Shown here piece by piece: positions 1 to 14,936 of a stretch of DNA of 64,000 nucleotides; within the stretch, counting starts at the first letter, position 1; each line of letters opens with the position of its first letter. The position numbers and the translations under genes are program-made. Origin of the DNA: Acanthochromis polyacanthus (taxonomy: Eukaryota; Chordata; Actinopteri; Pomacentridae); contig NC_067132.1 of NCBI RefSeq assembly GCF_021347895.1, positions 8,168,338 to 8,232,337 of the forward strand, in the 5' to 3' direction. Below the pieces are notes generated by a model. It made no database searches, was not told the DNA's origin, and worked only from the letters and a program-made list of their open reading frames with translations.

Positions 1-864
1 CCAGTGTTCCACTGAATGAAAAGCACCCAGATCATGATACATCCCCTCCACTGTGCCGCGTAAAAACATCTCAGGTGGGATCTCCTTGTCATGCCAGTAA
101 CGTTGGAGCCACCTGGACAGTCAAGGTTACATTCTTTCTCATCAGAGAATAAAACTTTTTTCCACCTTTCAATGTCCCATGTTTGATGTTCCCTGGCAAG
201 TCCTAAAAGGGCAGTTTTGTGGAGTTGAAGGAGACGAGGCCTTTGAATTCATTTTTTGTTTTAGAAACCCTTTTCCCGCAGATGCTGTCTGATGGTTACT
301 GCGGCTGCAGTCGGCACCAGTAAGGGCCTTATTTGGGTCGAGGACCGCCCTGTATGTTGACGGACAGCCAATCGGATCCTCCAGCTCAGCGCAGGTGTAA
401 TTTTTTTGGGTCTACCACTTGACTTTTTTTGTTCCATAATGCTCAGGATCTTTCAGAAAATTTAGAATGACCGTCTTACTGCGTCCAACCTCAGCAGCAA
501 TGGCACGCTGTGAGAGGCCTTGCTTATGCAGCTCGACGATCCAACCACGTTCAACAAGAGAAAGCTTCTTAGCTTTAGCCATCAGGAGGGCATGACCGTG
601 TGAATGACTGACAGAAAATGAGAATTTTGAGCAGATTTTGACTTTTACAGCCTGTGGTCTTAAACTTTTGATCAGCTGACAAACAGCCTATTTCAGTTTA
701 CTTGTTGTTTTCAATAAATTACTTTTTCAAAGTGCTTTTTGTCTCACTCCCCCTTCTTGCTTTTGCGTATTGTAGCTCTACTTAAAACCTCATTAAGATC
801 CAAATGTGCAAAAGGTAAATTCTATCAATTTTTCAACTGGTCTTAAATTTTGATCAGGTCTGTA
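1..864 (-). mobile_element. Tc1-like DNA transposon, broken, cut by window edge
   Basis: A Tc1/mariner transposase frame begins at 582 on the minus strand. It has a typical N-terminal helix-turn-helix region followed by a GRPKK-type linker and a central 'LFSDE' block that should carry the first catalytic Asp. The frame is broken by an extra base in a homopolymer (424-430) and by at least two further in-frame stops around 255-275, so it cannot make an intact transposase. The outer terminal repeat lies at about 837-864 and ends at a TA. A related internal copy lies at 654-678, the IR/DR layout known in fish Tc1 elements. The other end is outside the window. The element sits in a kif5b intron in the same orientation as the gene. 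Confidence 0.8.
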
Positions 865-1002
865 TGTCAATGTTTTTCCCTTTCATTTTAAGATCATTCA
901 TGGCAGAGATGAACTTGTGGGAGACCGCTTGTGGAACTTGGGGTTAATCAGAACCAATATTACATTAAAAAAATGGGAAAATTAAATCAGTAAGTGTCTC
1001 AC

Positions 1003-4941
<3,939 letters not shown>

Positions 4942-5103
4942 GTGTGCCGCTGTGGATGGATCTATAGAGCCGTCCTCCCTTCACAGCCTCACGAACTGGA
5001 GTGAGCAGGGAGCCGGAGGAGGCTGCACCTCTGACAGGACAACTCAGCTGCTCTTCAGCTGACTGGAACACTGGGTAGTGTTCACTCCCCGAAAATCTTA
5101 ACA
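4942..5103 (-). promoter_or_regulatory. kif5b: kif5b 5' UTR / proximal promoter region (inferred)
   Basis: This is the GC-richer DNA just upstream of the kif5b ATG, with several CpG. No TATA box stands out and the transcription start site cannot be placed. The call rests mainly on position. Confidence 0.4.
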
Positions 5104-6031
5104 TAGACGCACTTGAAACTGACAGTCAAGTGAGGCGCTTTTGTCTCCAAAGTAAAAAAAGAATTTTTTTTTTTAAATAAATAAACTGAAATAGATGTTA
5201 TTCTGAATTGATATTGTTCCAAAAAATCAAAATGAGGTAGAAGAATGAACAGAATCATAAATCTAAGAGGAAAAACTGAGGAAACTAGCAGGATGTTCCC
5301 TTCATGAAAAGGATAAACAAATACAGGGCTATTCTAAAAACGGCTCTTTCATATGATCAGAACAGTCACATGCTTTTCCAGGATGTGAGAAACAATTGAT
5401 CAGTGCAGGCAAAGCTCTTATTTGTCATGCCCAGTAAGGACCAAAATAATAATATATGAATATTGTCTTGGAGATTACTTTTATTTCTTCTTTTTGAAGC
5501 ATTCCTTGGTGGATCAGCTGTGTGTTTATGATCATCATCCTGTTGAAAGGTCCACATCTGGACTTACTGTATGAAGTCTATTATTTCAGATCTGTAGCAT
5601 GATGACACGCTTGGCTGTTGATGTCAGAGGTTAAAACAGAACAGGCTCCACCAGTCACTCTCTAATTGGCATCTAATCTGGAATTCATTGTTCTCATGTC
5701 AATATTAAAATGCTGTGATAGAACTTAATAGAGACTGTGCCTCAAAGGAAGCCATCAAACATCCTTTAGGTAGATATTTGACCTGGAAGAATGGTCACAT
5801 TACTTTACACATCACATAACAGTTCAGAAACTGGTGGACAATTATACAACATGCCTACAAGAAGTTATTTCATCTAAGAGGGCAGCACTACCTTATGAGG
5901 GCATTGCTGTAGTTACTTTTTTCAAAATCACATCTATAAAATTTTTTGTCGAACAAATGACAGACAAGGTTATTTTTCCTTGTGATTTTATTCAGATATA
6001 CCAGTGTTAGTTGTGGGATAAAGAGGTTCGA
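5104..6031. other. kif5b upstream DNA, no feature seen
   Basis: AT-rich, non-coding sequence. No gene, RNA or clear repeat was recognised. Confidence 0.5.
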
Positions 6032-6403
6032 ATATACTGTTCAAAAGTTTGGGATCACTTAGAAATGCCCTTTAAAAAATAAAAATAAAAGAAGCATTTT
6101 TTTCAATGAAGATAACATTAAATTAATCAGAAATCCAGTCTAGACATTGTTAATGTGGTAAATGACTATGCTAGCTGCAAACAGCTGATTTTTAATGGAA
6201 TATCTCCATAGGGGTACAGAGGAACATTTCCAGCAACCATCACTCCTGTGTTCTAATGCTACATTGTGTTAGCTAATGGTGTTGAAAGGCTCATTGATGA
6301 TTAAAAAACCTTGTGCAGTTATGTTAGCACATGAATAAAAGTGTGAATTTTCATGGAAAACATGGAATTGCCTGGGTGACACAAACTTTTGAACATTAGT
6401 GTA
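6032..6403. mobile_element. Tc1-type MITE, both ends present
   Basis: The element is about 370 bp, starting at a TA followed by actgttcaaaagtttgggat and ending with the inverted motif acttttgaacattagtgta. There is no transposase. It is the same family as 14570-14936. Confidence 0.8.
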
Positions 6404-7512
6404 GGCAGTATAACATCCAGTGGAAGTTTAACTTCATGAAACTGTAGACTTCTTCTTTATCCATCTTTCAGGCTATGAAAAAACTAGTCAAGCCTATGTT
6501 CAAGTGTACTCTCAAGAGGCACTGATGTCTGTACTGTAGCACAGGTGTTCTCTGTGGAAATCATCTCTCTGACTATCTTACAGACATCACTATAGCCGGC
6601 TTTAGGAGGCAGCACCAACACATTGAACTGTTGAGATATGTGTCGTCATGCTGAATAATGTTTCCTCTAAGTCCAACAGCCCTGTCAGAGATTGTTGTCA
6701 TGAAAATCTTTTCTCATCGAATTTAATTGCCAGAATGAATCATCTGAAAGTCTCTACTTCTAGTGTGTTTTTGGGAAATGACACTTGAGCTTTATCAGCT
6801 TGGTGATTTGATGAAGCTAAAGATACTTTATTAATCCCCAGGGGTGAAATTCAGGTGTCCACACACATACATTCAGACTCATCCATGCAAAGTAAAAAAG
6901 ACAAATAGTGACGTGTGGGTCACTGGAGGACATTTTACATCCCACTCGTCAAACTTCATCCATGAATAAAATAAAGTACTAAAACTTGTAGTTGTTGTGT
7001 AAATTTACTTGTCCTGAGATCAAATATTTAAAAAAAAAATAGGAAAAAGAATTCTTGAAAATATTTTTTAAAATACACCAAATAAGTCTGGAGTTTCCCC
7101 TAAATGACATATTTCGCTTGTCCCACCCCCTGATGACCAAATTAAATCTCAAATAAAACTATCCAATTTTTTTTTCATTTATATCTCTCATAATTGTGGG
7201 AAAGAAAAATTTTTAAATAAACATAATATTTTAAATAATAATTATTATGCATGGAACATGTGTCCCACAACAACTCTGTTAGCATAACCTTTTAGCTGGT
7301 AGAAGAAGAAAACCATGAATCACATGAAACACTGGGATAAACATCATCAAGCAATTTTTCCAAAAGAATGGCTGGAGCAAAGGTCTCTTCTATATTTCAT
7401 ATTTTCATAGCACTGTCAGCCTTGATTGAATGTCTCTCTACCTCACATTATCAGGATAAGACAAATTCTTTTTACTTTTTTTTTTTCAGTTTTCCATCAG
7501 TCAGTTTTCAAA
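6404..7512. other. Intergenic, mostly AT-rich, no gene
   Basis: A fragment at about 6817-6860 ('actttattaatccccagggg') resembles the repeat tail at 3870-3905. Nothing else was recognised. Confidence 0.45.
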
Positions 7513-8228
7513 TAAACTTTCCAAGATCTCTCTTTCGAGTTGGGTGCAGTTCTGTTGAGACGTGGATACAAGCTTCATTTAACATATTCAAAGGTAACAT
7601 AAATTGTGGAGATGCCAGGGATTGAACCCAGGGCCTCATACATGCAAAGCATGCACTCTACCACTGAGCTACATCCCCTATTTGATTTCTAGTGGCATGT
7701 CATACTCCTTCTCCATTGCTTCAGTCATATATATACCCATATCTATGTCTTTATAGATGTAGATGTATAATGTTTTTGGTCTCAATTGGAATTTTTTTCA
7801 CTTGCTCGTTCATCTTTCTGTCTATTCAAGCAGATTCACTGGCTCGCATCTAGAGAAGTTTAAGCCATGTGCATCCTACCCGACTGATTTCGGGAGTTAT
7901 ATTTCATTCATTATCAGATTTATTAAGATTTAACAGATGTATTAAAGGGACCCACTAATATGTAAGGGACACAGAACAAGCTGTCAGCTTCAGCATGTTA
8001 TCGCGATGGTATCAGTCTCACATGCAAATACATTAGCATGCTAAACTTAGCACTGAGTTTAAACCAGTACCGAGGGTGAAATATAGGTGAACCTGAGGCT
8101 GAGAACATACAGCTGAAACTAATGAAGTTTAATCAAAGCTAAGTAAAACGTCTTTATGAGCTCTGATGGAGAGCTCAGAGTTCTCAGGCTGCTGCTGGCA
8201 TCCAGACGTCGGTGCGTAAAAGCGCAAA
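7513..8228. repeat. Duplicated block, copy B (upstream of kif5b)
   Basis: This is the second copy of 4117-4808, about 3.4 kb away in direct orientation and upstream of the kif5b promoter. It contains kif5b intron-1 sequence and a second tRNA-Ala. Homology stops at 8228, at the 'gcgcaaa' that lies 7 bp inside intron 1 in copy A, so exon 1 was not copied. Confidence 0.9.
7607..7678 (-). tRNA. tRNA-Ala (TGC), decaying copy
   Basis: This is the duplicate of the tRNA at 4210-4281. The anticodon loop TTTGCAT and the B box are kept. The T stem has lost two C-G pairs through CpG-type changes and is left with U-G pairs; the D stem also has a wobble. No T4 terminator follows within 70 nt. It may be a pseudogene or a weak gene. 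Confidence 0.65.
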
Positions 8229-8382
8229 AGACTTCGTTATGCATGACTTGATCATCCCTGAGAAGCTCTCATATACATGAGTTACCTATTAGTGGAGGCA
8301 CAAGAGCTTCAAAATGCGTTGTAATGCAAATAAACGCCATGAGAAGCTGGAGACTGAGAAGACAGAAGATACTTGCAGGTCT

Positions 8383-8587
8383 GTTTCCCTCTATCCATCC
8401 ATCCATTCTCTATACACCGCTTTATCCTCATTAGGGTCGCGGGGGGTGCTGGAGTCTATCCCAGCTGACTCGGGCGAAGGCAGGGGACACCATGGACAGG
8501 TCGCCAGTCTGTCACAGGGCTACATATACAGACAATCACACTCATATTCACACCTACGGACAATTTAGAGTAATCAATTGACCTCAG
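8383..8587 (-). mobile_element. SINE, 3' part, split by the gypsy element
   Basis: The (GGAT)n tail and body of the same tRNA-derived SINE as at 2116 and 28601. It resumes at 12563. The outer duplication gtttccctc (8383-8391) matches gtctccctc (12721-12729) at 8 of 9 positions. Confidence 0.85.
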
Positions 8588-8791
8588 TGTAGTGGGTTTA
8601 CATAATTCACCCACAGAACGTTGACTGTTGTGGTTGTGTTTACACACGGACTGTTGAGGTTGTTGCACTTCCTATTTCCCATGTGCGTTTCCACGTTTAC
8701 TGTGAGTATTGCATTCATTCTTTAATGTGAGTAAAGAGGTTAGCACCTGCGTTTGATACTCCGCCTCCGACTCCTATTCTTCGACGCTACA
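8588..8791 (+). repeat. 5' LTR of gypsy element
   Basis: 204 bp with TG...CA ends, the same length as the 3' LTR and about 96% identical to it. Confidence 0.93.
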
Positions 8792-8792
8792 T

Positions 8793-8810
8793 TGGTGACC
8801 CCAACGTCAG
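8793..8810 (+). promoter_or_regulatory. Primer binding site, tRNA-Trp type
   Basis: tggtgaccccaacgtcag begins 2 nt after the LTR. It matches the 3' end of tRNA-Trp except for a few positions. Confidence 0.75.
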
Positions 8811-8856
8811 TCCCGCTGAAGTTTCAGAGACTGAGCAGAACTCCGAACAGAGCGGC

Positions 8857-9414
8857 ATGGCAAATTCCGCTGTTCTGAAGCTGCTGGAGTTTTGGGAGAC
8901 ATCCGCAGCTACGTGGTTCGTGCAGGCCGAGGCTCAGTTTGCCCTCCGTGGGATTACGGACGACGACACACGCTATTACCACATTGTGTCGGCACTCGGG
9001 AGCTCCACTGCAGCCAGAGCGGTGAGTTTCATCACGGCTCCCCCCACCCAAGATAAATATGCCTGGCTCAAAGCTTACCTCCTGAGGATTTTCGAACTGT
9101 CACGCTCGGAACGAGCCCGACGTCTCCTCGCTATCCAGGGCCTGGGAGACCAAAACCGGACTCCATGTGCGGTTTTGGCACATGTCCACATCTCCATGTG
9201 CTCCGTGAGCACATGGAGATGATGCTTAACCTGCTGGGTGCAGAGGAGCCGAATTTCCTCTTCATCGAACTGTTTCTGAGACACATGCTGCCACACATCC
9301 AGACGGCGCTCGCTAACACAGCTATCGCACAGCGCCCTGGCAGAGGTGGCGGACCGAGGTACTGGCCCCTACGCGCGGCTACTCGCCTCCGAGCGCCGGC
9401 GTGCCCGACCGTAA
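8857..9414 (+). pseudogene. Gypsy gag remnant, frame-shifted
   Basis: The frame from ATG 8857 encodes a gypsy capsid-type start ('FWETSAATWFVQAEAQFALR' and following) to about 9160. Gag-like sequence then continues in the -1 frame ('LREHMEMMLNLLG', 'FLFIELFLRHML') to about 9320 and returns to the first frame ('ALAEVADR') up to a TAA at 9412. A perfect 15-bp hairpin (9189-9221) sits at the first frame change. Most of the nucleocapsid, including its zinc knuckle, is absent. Confidence 0.8.
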
Positions 9415-12037
9415 GAGCCACACCGCCACTGACAGCCGTGTCGGCGCAGGCTTGTGCTACTTCAGAACGCACGGCCCGCCATTAACATCTGCCAACGACG
9501 CCCCCATCCGGACATATGGTTTGAGATCTGTGGACTTATGTTTCAATGGTCAGTGTTTTGCATGGGACTTTGTGACAGCGGACGTCTCCTTTCCATTCCT
9601 CAGCACTGATTTTTTTTGCTCCCACGGGTTGCTAGTGGATGTGAAGAACAAGCGCCTGGTGGACGCGCTGACCTTCTCCTCCCTGAAGTGCGTCCGTGAC
9701 ATGGGAACGTACGACGGTCTCTCCGGCTCGCTCTCCGAAGGGGACAAGTACCAACGGCTGCTGGGGGAGTTCCCCGGCCTGACTTGGCCCACCTTTTCCG
9801 CCGTTGCGACTAGACACAGTGTTGAACACCACATCGATACCAAGGGGCCCCCATTCACGCTAGGCCCCCTGCGGCTCAACCCGGAGAGGCTGACGGTGAT
9901 CAAGTCAGAGTTCGCCAACATGGAACGCCTCGGAATCATTCGCCTTTCGGACAGCCCGTGGGCCTCGCCGCTCCACATGGTCCCGAAGTCAGATGGTGGC
10001 TGGCGACCGTGCGGTGATTACCGCCGTCTCAACGACGCCACCACGCCCAACCGTTACCCGGTCCCCCACATTCAGGACTTCTCCAGGCACCTGGCGGGGA
10101 AATCCAAGGTGGACCTGGTACGGGGGTACCACCAGGTTCCCATTCGCACTGCAGACATTCTGAAAACAGCGGTGGTGACACCTTTCGGTCTGTTCGAGTT
10201 TCTGAGGATGCCTTTTGGTCTTAAGAACGCGGCCCAGTCGTTCCAGCGGCTGATGGACTCGGTATTGGGGGACATGCCTTTTGTTTTCGTTTACTTGGAC
10301 GATATCCTCGTCGCCAGCTCCTCGGAGGAGGCGCACATGGCACATCTCCGGGACCTCTTCACGAGGCTTGGCCAGCACGGCCTCATTATTAACCCGGCGA
10401 AGTGTGTTTTCGGGGTGCCGTCCATCCAGTTCCTCGAACACCTCATCAACAAGGATGGGGCCGCCCCCCTTCTGTCGAAGGTGGAGGCTGTGTCGGCTTT
10501 TACCCGCCCACATTTGGCCCGGGGGCTCTGAGAGTTTCTCGGGATGGTCACGTTTTATCACCGGTTCATCCGCCAGGCTGCGCATATCATGCACCCGCTG
10601 TACGAGGCCCTCAGGCACAAGAGCCCGAACCAGGACGTCGACTGGACGGTTGAGAGGTCGAGAGCGTTCGAGGACATGAAGACTGCGCTGTGTCGGGCCG
10701 CCATGTTGGTCCACCCGTCTCCTGGCGCCCCGGTCGCTCTCATGATGGATGCGTCTGACTTTGTCATTGGTGCTGTGCTGGAGCAGCTGGTCCCGAGAGA
10801 GCGCAAATACAGCACGTTCGACAGGGAGCTGCTCGGCATCTGGCTGGCGGTCCGCCACTTCCATTTCCTTCTGGAGGGCCGTGAGTTTACGGTCTTCGTC
10901 GACCACAAGCCCCTCGCGTTCTCCATGTCCAAGGCTGCCGAGCCATGGTCCGCCCGCCAGCAGCGCCAGCTGTCGTTCATTTCTGAGTACACCACAGACA
11001 TCCGTCACATCTCGGGCAAGTCCAACATGGTCGCGGACTGCCTCTCCAGGGCGATCGTCGGCACGGTCCATGTGGGGCTTGACTCCCCTGATATGGGGGC
11101 GGAGCAGGCCTCAGACCACGAGGTTCGGAGCCTCAGAGCTTTGGACTCGGGACTGCGCCTGGAGGAGGTCGCGGTCGGTGACTCGGGTGTCCGGTTGTGG
11201 TGTGACCTTTCCACTGGCCAGCCTGGGCCGCTGGTCCCCGTTGGCTGGCGGTGGGCTGTTTTCGAGGCCGTGCACGGCCTCTCCCATCCCGGCAGGAAGG
11301 CGTCGATGCGTTTGGTGGCTCAGAAGTTCATCTGGAGGGGGCTGAAGAAGGACGTGAGGACTTGGGTTGATTCATGTGTTGCTTGTCAGCGTGCAAAAGT
11401 GCACCACCACACCAAAGCCCCGTTGGAGCCGTTTGCTGTCCCTGAGAGGAGGTTCGACCATGTTAATGTCGACTTGGTGAGTCCTCTGCCCCCCTCCCAT
11501 GGTTTCACCTACCTCCTCACCATGGTGGACAGGACGACCCGTTGGCCTGAAGCCGTACCCCTCACTTCGACTTTGTCCACGGACGTGGCCCGGGCATTCG
11601 TCGGTACGTGGGTCGCACGCTTCAGGACCCCCTCCAACCTCTCCTCAGACCGGGGTGTGCAGTTCACCTCGGAAATCTGGAACACGGTCGCTGACAGCCT
11701 GGGGGTCAAGCTGCACCACACGACGGCCTATCACCCCCAGGCTAACGGGCTGTGCGAGCGGTTCCATCGCTCGATGAAGACTGCCCTGCGTGCCAGTTTG
11801 ACGGGTAGCGATTGGGTGGACAAACTCCCCTGGGTCATGCTCGGCCTCAGGACTGCCCCCAAGGAGGACCTGCAGGCCTCGTCGGCCGAGCTCATCTATG
11901 GACAGGTGCTGTGGGTCCCGGGGGACTTCATTCCGGAGGCCACGGCCCCTTGGTCAGCGGCCGGGCAGCGGTCCTCCCTGCTGGAAGGCCGCGGGTGCTT
12001 TCGCCCCTGTCCCCACGTCGCAGCACGGCACCCCTGA
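9401..12037 (+). pseudogene. Gypsy pol: RT, RNase H, integrase, one internal stop
   Basis: A single frame runs from 9401 to 12037, broken only by TGA at 10529-10531. The protease is represented only by its C-terminal half ('[15 protein letters not shown]'); no DTG/DSG active site is present. Reverse transcriptase spans about 9840-10530 with 'FVYLDDILV'. RNase H (about 10690-11050) shows 'MMDASDFVIGAVL' and 'STFDRELLG'. The integrase shows an HHCC-type zinc-binding region ('CVACQRAKVH'), then core acidic residues in 'NVDLVSPLPP', 'SSDRGVQFTS' and 'NGLCERFHRS'. After about 11990 the C-terminal domain continues in another frame ('APVPTSQHGTP'), then jumps after a deletion to 'FVDRVKPAHVD' near 12107. 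Confidence 0.88.
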
Positions 12038-12344
12038 CGGCCGATCAGGGTCCTACAGCATAGGGATAAGAACCTGGTCGTAGATATTGGTGGTAGGGCC
12101 GAGACTGTGTTCGTTGACAGGGTTAAACCTGCCCATGTGGACGTTTCCTGGCTGTTGGAGTTGGCTCGGGCCCCGCACAGGGGCTGCCCCTCTCTCCCCC
12201 CGCCCCGCCCTGGTCCCTGTTTCCCCTTCCAGCCCGTTGGACTGTTCTGTTTCGCCCGCCGCCCCCTCCCCGCCTCTGCCGTCTGTACCCGTCGGGGTCG
12301 GGCCGTCGTCCCTCCCCGGCGCATGGACTTTGACTATGGGTGAA

Positions 12345-12358
12345 TTCTGGGGGGCTTG
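12345..12358 (+). promoter_or_regulatory. Polypurine tract region of gypsy element
   Basis: ctggggggcttg lies directly before the 3' LTR, the expected place for plus-strand priming. The match to a pure purine tract is imperfect. Confidence 0.5.
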
Positions 12359-12562
12359 TGTAGTGGGTTTACATAATTCACCCACAGAACGTTGACTGTT
12401 GTGGTTGTGTTTACACATGGACTGTTGAGGTTGTTGCACTTCCTGTTTCCCATGTGCGTTTCCACGTTTACTGTTAGTATTGTATTCATTCTTTAATGTC
12501 AGTAAAGAGGTTAGCACCTGCGTTTGATACTCCGCCTCCGACTGCTATTCTTCTGCGCTACA
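12359..12562 (+). repeat. 3' LTR of gypsy element
   Basis: 204 bp, the partner of 8588-8791. The observed differences are mainly single substitutions. Confidence 0.93.
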
Positions 12563-12729
12563 TCTGCATATTTTTGAACTGTGGGAGGAAGCCGGAGTGC
12601 CCGGAGAAAACCCACGCATGCACAAAGATGCAGAAAGATCCCAGGCCCACCCTGGGATTTGAATCGGGACCTTCTTGCTGCAAGGCAAAAGTGCTAACCA
12701 CTACTCCACTGTGCAGCCCCGTCTCCCTC
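12563..12729 (-). mobile_element. SINE, tRNA-like head, right half of split copy
   Basis: Continues the SINE interrupted at 8587 ('gcatatttttgaactgtggg' onward). On the minus strand it starts with the tRNA-like head at 12720. Confidence 0.85.
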
Positions 12730-12984
12730 GAGTATGAAAGATTTCTGCAACACTGGAAAAACTGCAGCTGAGGAGCAGGGTGCTGTCCAGTCACCGTTGT
12801 TGAATTTTAAGGGACAATATCAGGCTGGAAACTGGCAGGATTTGTGTTAGCTGCATGAATGACTGTTTGGAGGCTAGTAAGCTGGAGGTCAGTCAACTGG
12901 GAAACTGGATACAGTTGATGCAGGCTCTGCTTAACTACCTTGGGGGGCAGCTGGATGCATGGTTGCCTCAGAACCTGGGTCAGA

Positions 12985-13260
12985 CAGGAGGCTAGCATTC
13001 AATTCAATTCAATTCAATTCAATTCAATTCAATTCAATTCAATTCAATTCAGTTTTATTTATATAGCGCCAATTACAGTCAAATTGTCTCAAGGAGCTTT
13101 ACAGAACCCATATGCCTGACCCCCAGAGCAGCTCAAAGGCGACAGTGGCAAAGAAAACACCCTTTTAACAGGGAAAAAACCTTGAGAAGAACCCCTCTAG
13201 CATGATGGCAGCTAGCCAACCCAGGGAGCAGGACAGAGGGTGGCTGACCGGAAAGACAAC
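12985..13260. repeat. (CAATT)n array plus teleost-type interspersed repeat
   Basis: About eleven CAATT units (12992-13050) lead into 'tttatttatatagcgccaat' and a body containing 'aaccttgagaagaacc'. This layout is familiar from many fish genomes; the class was not determined. Confidence 0.65.
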
Positions 13261-14569
13261 TAAAGGCTGGCTGACTGCTTGCAGGCTGAAGTCTAGCAGA
13301 CCCTAGGCTTATCTTTGGGTTTACTTCACTAATAGAGGGAGGCCTATGCAGTCCTCCAAAGATTTGTGGTTTTAATCACAATCTTTTCATCTTCCCATAA
13401 TCTTCATGAGCCAGAGCTCTGATGAAATTATCCTCTCCATGCTCCCACCTTGTGTGTTTAGTGATTGTGTGCAGATCCTCAAGTCATCCCCTCTGACCTC
13501 CAAGAATACTCCTGTGTCTGATCAGTCCATGCTGGCCACAATGTACTGACACATTTAAAATCAGAGAACCCAAACACTGCACACAGGAAAGAGCAGGTAG
13601 GAAATAACAGTTTTAATCATAGCTGTAAAGAGTTCCTTACAACGCTTTATAACCAGGCAGAGTCCAAACACAGGCAGGTATAATATCCTGCAGGGCCACG
13701 ATAAACTGGGAGCCTTAGGCAGCAGTCTGAAACACTGAGGACATCTGGTGGACAGTGATGGACAGAGAAACTGACACAGCTCATAGCAGAACTGTGATAG
13801 AGAGAAGACAGTTTCTTTAAATGGGTCACATGAAGACCGATGGTACAGCTTGTGACATTTATTGTGCCAGAAATAAATACCAGATACTTCTGTCACCAGT
13901 GCTCTCCCCTGCGGTGCATGTTTAACCAGCAGTAAATGTTACATTTCATCTATTTATGACTGAAATTAATCCCATGCATAGAGGATTTGTTTTCCCCAGT
14001 GAGATCACGTCAGGTGGTTGAAAAACAGAATAAAAATAGAAACACAAATGGTAGCAGTGTGGAACCCGGTCAGCAGCAGCATGCTTTTTGTTGCACCAGT
14101 CCTTTTATTGGGGGGGGGGGGTCCACTGCAAGTTAACAAAATACCGTTTCACTGTCGGCTGACTGCAAGTTAGAGCCCATTCGTAGGAGTTTCAGTAGAA
14201 ATCAGCTGGAATTCTCTTGTAGGTTCTTGATGATGTTTCACCTCTCCATAGACTCAGCAGTCCATCTGCATCTGAAGAATAAGGACATTCCCTTGAGGAC
14301 AGTCATGTATACAGTTTCATATCTTTTATTGTGTTAACTGGTAGTTCCACCCACATGGCTGCTGTTGTTTGTGGATTACCAGGTTTCAGAACAATTCACA
14401 CCTGTAGACAGGTGAGTCCTGGTCTTAATAGGCCATTAGCCATGTAAGCTTAGGTGACTGTAAACGCTGAACCTACCCATCAGTCAGCTAGAACTGTAGA
14501 AGCCTCTTAGATGAAAGCTGAAACGTCTTCAAGAAGTTACATCGCCTTTGGGTAAATACTCTAAATATT
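13261..14569. other. Intergenic, no gene seen
   Basis: A G11 run occurs at 14110-14120. Short open frames here (for example 13561-13896 minus) show no family resemblance. Confidence 0.5.
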
Positions 14570-14936
14570 TACACTACCGTTCAAAAGTTTGGGGTCACTT
14601 AGAAATGTCTTTATTTCTTAAAAGAAAAGCATTTTTTTCAATGAAAATGACATTAAATTAATAATAGAGTCTAGACATTGTTAATGTGGTAAATAACTAT
14701 TCTAGCTGGAAATGGCGGATTTTTAATGGAATATCTCCATAGGGGTACAGAGGAACATTTCCAGCAACCATCACTCCTGTGTTCTAATGCTACATTGTGT
14801 TAGCTAATGGTGTTGAAAGGCTCATTGATGATTAGAAAACCCTTGTGCAGTTATGTTAACACATGAATAAAAGTGTGAATTTTCATGGAAAACATGAAAT
14901 TGTCTGGATGACCCCAAACTTTTGAACATTAGTGTA
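14570..14936. mobile_element. Tc1-type MITE, 367 bp, TA-flanked
   Basis: Begins TA-cactaccgttcaaaagtttg and ends with the inverted copy cttttgaacattagtg-TA. The interior shares 'atggaatatctccatagggg' with the copies at 6032, 44685 and 61498 and carries no transposase. It is the cleanest copy in the window. Confidence 0.88.

Larger units (their letters stand above)
8588..12562 (+). mobile_element. Ty3/gypsy LTR retrotransposon, defective, CsRn1-like
   Basis: The element is 3975 bp with 204-bp LTRs (8588-8791, 12359-12562) that begin TGTAGTGGG and end CGCTACA and differ at about 8 positions. A tRNA-Trp-like primer site follows the 5' LTR. Gag and pol (RT, RNase H, integrase) are recognisable in the order typical of Ty3/gypsy. 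Gag changes frame, the zinc-knuckle/protease region is mostly deleted, pol has one in-frame stop, and the integrase C terminus is shifted and shortened. It inserted into a SINE; flanking tcag (8584-8587) and tctg (12563-12566) look like a 4-bp target duplication with one change. A tRNA-Trp primer is the usual mark of the CsRn1 clade. Confidence 0.93.

Noticed and set aside
8392..8410. CRISPR-like or tandem ccat arrays at several SINE ends
   Set aside because: They are the (GGAT)n tails of SINEs with no spacers, in a vertebrate genome.
9989..11071. 360-residue minus-strand open frame
   Set aside because: It is an antisense shadow of the gypsy RT/RNase H region in GC-rich DNA.
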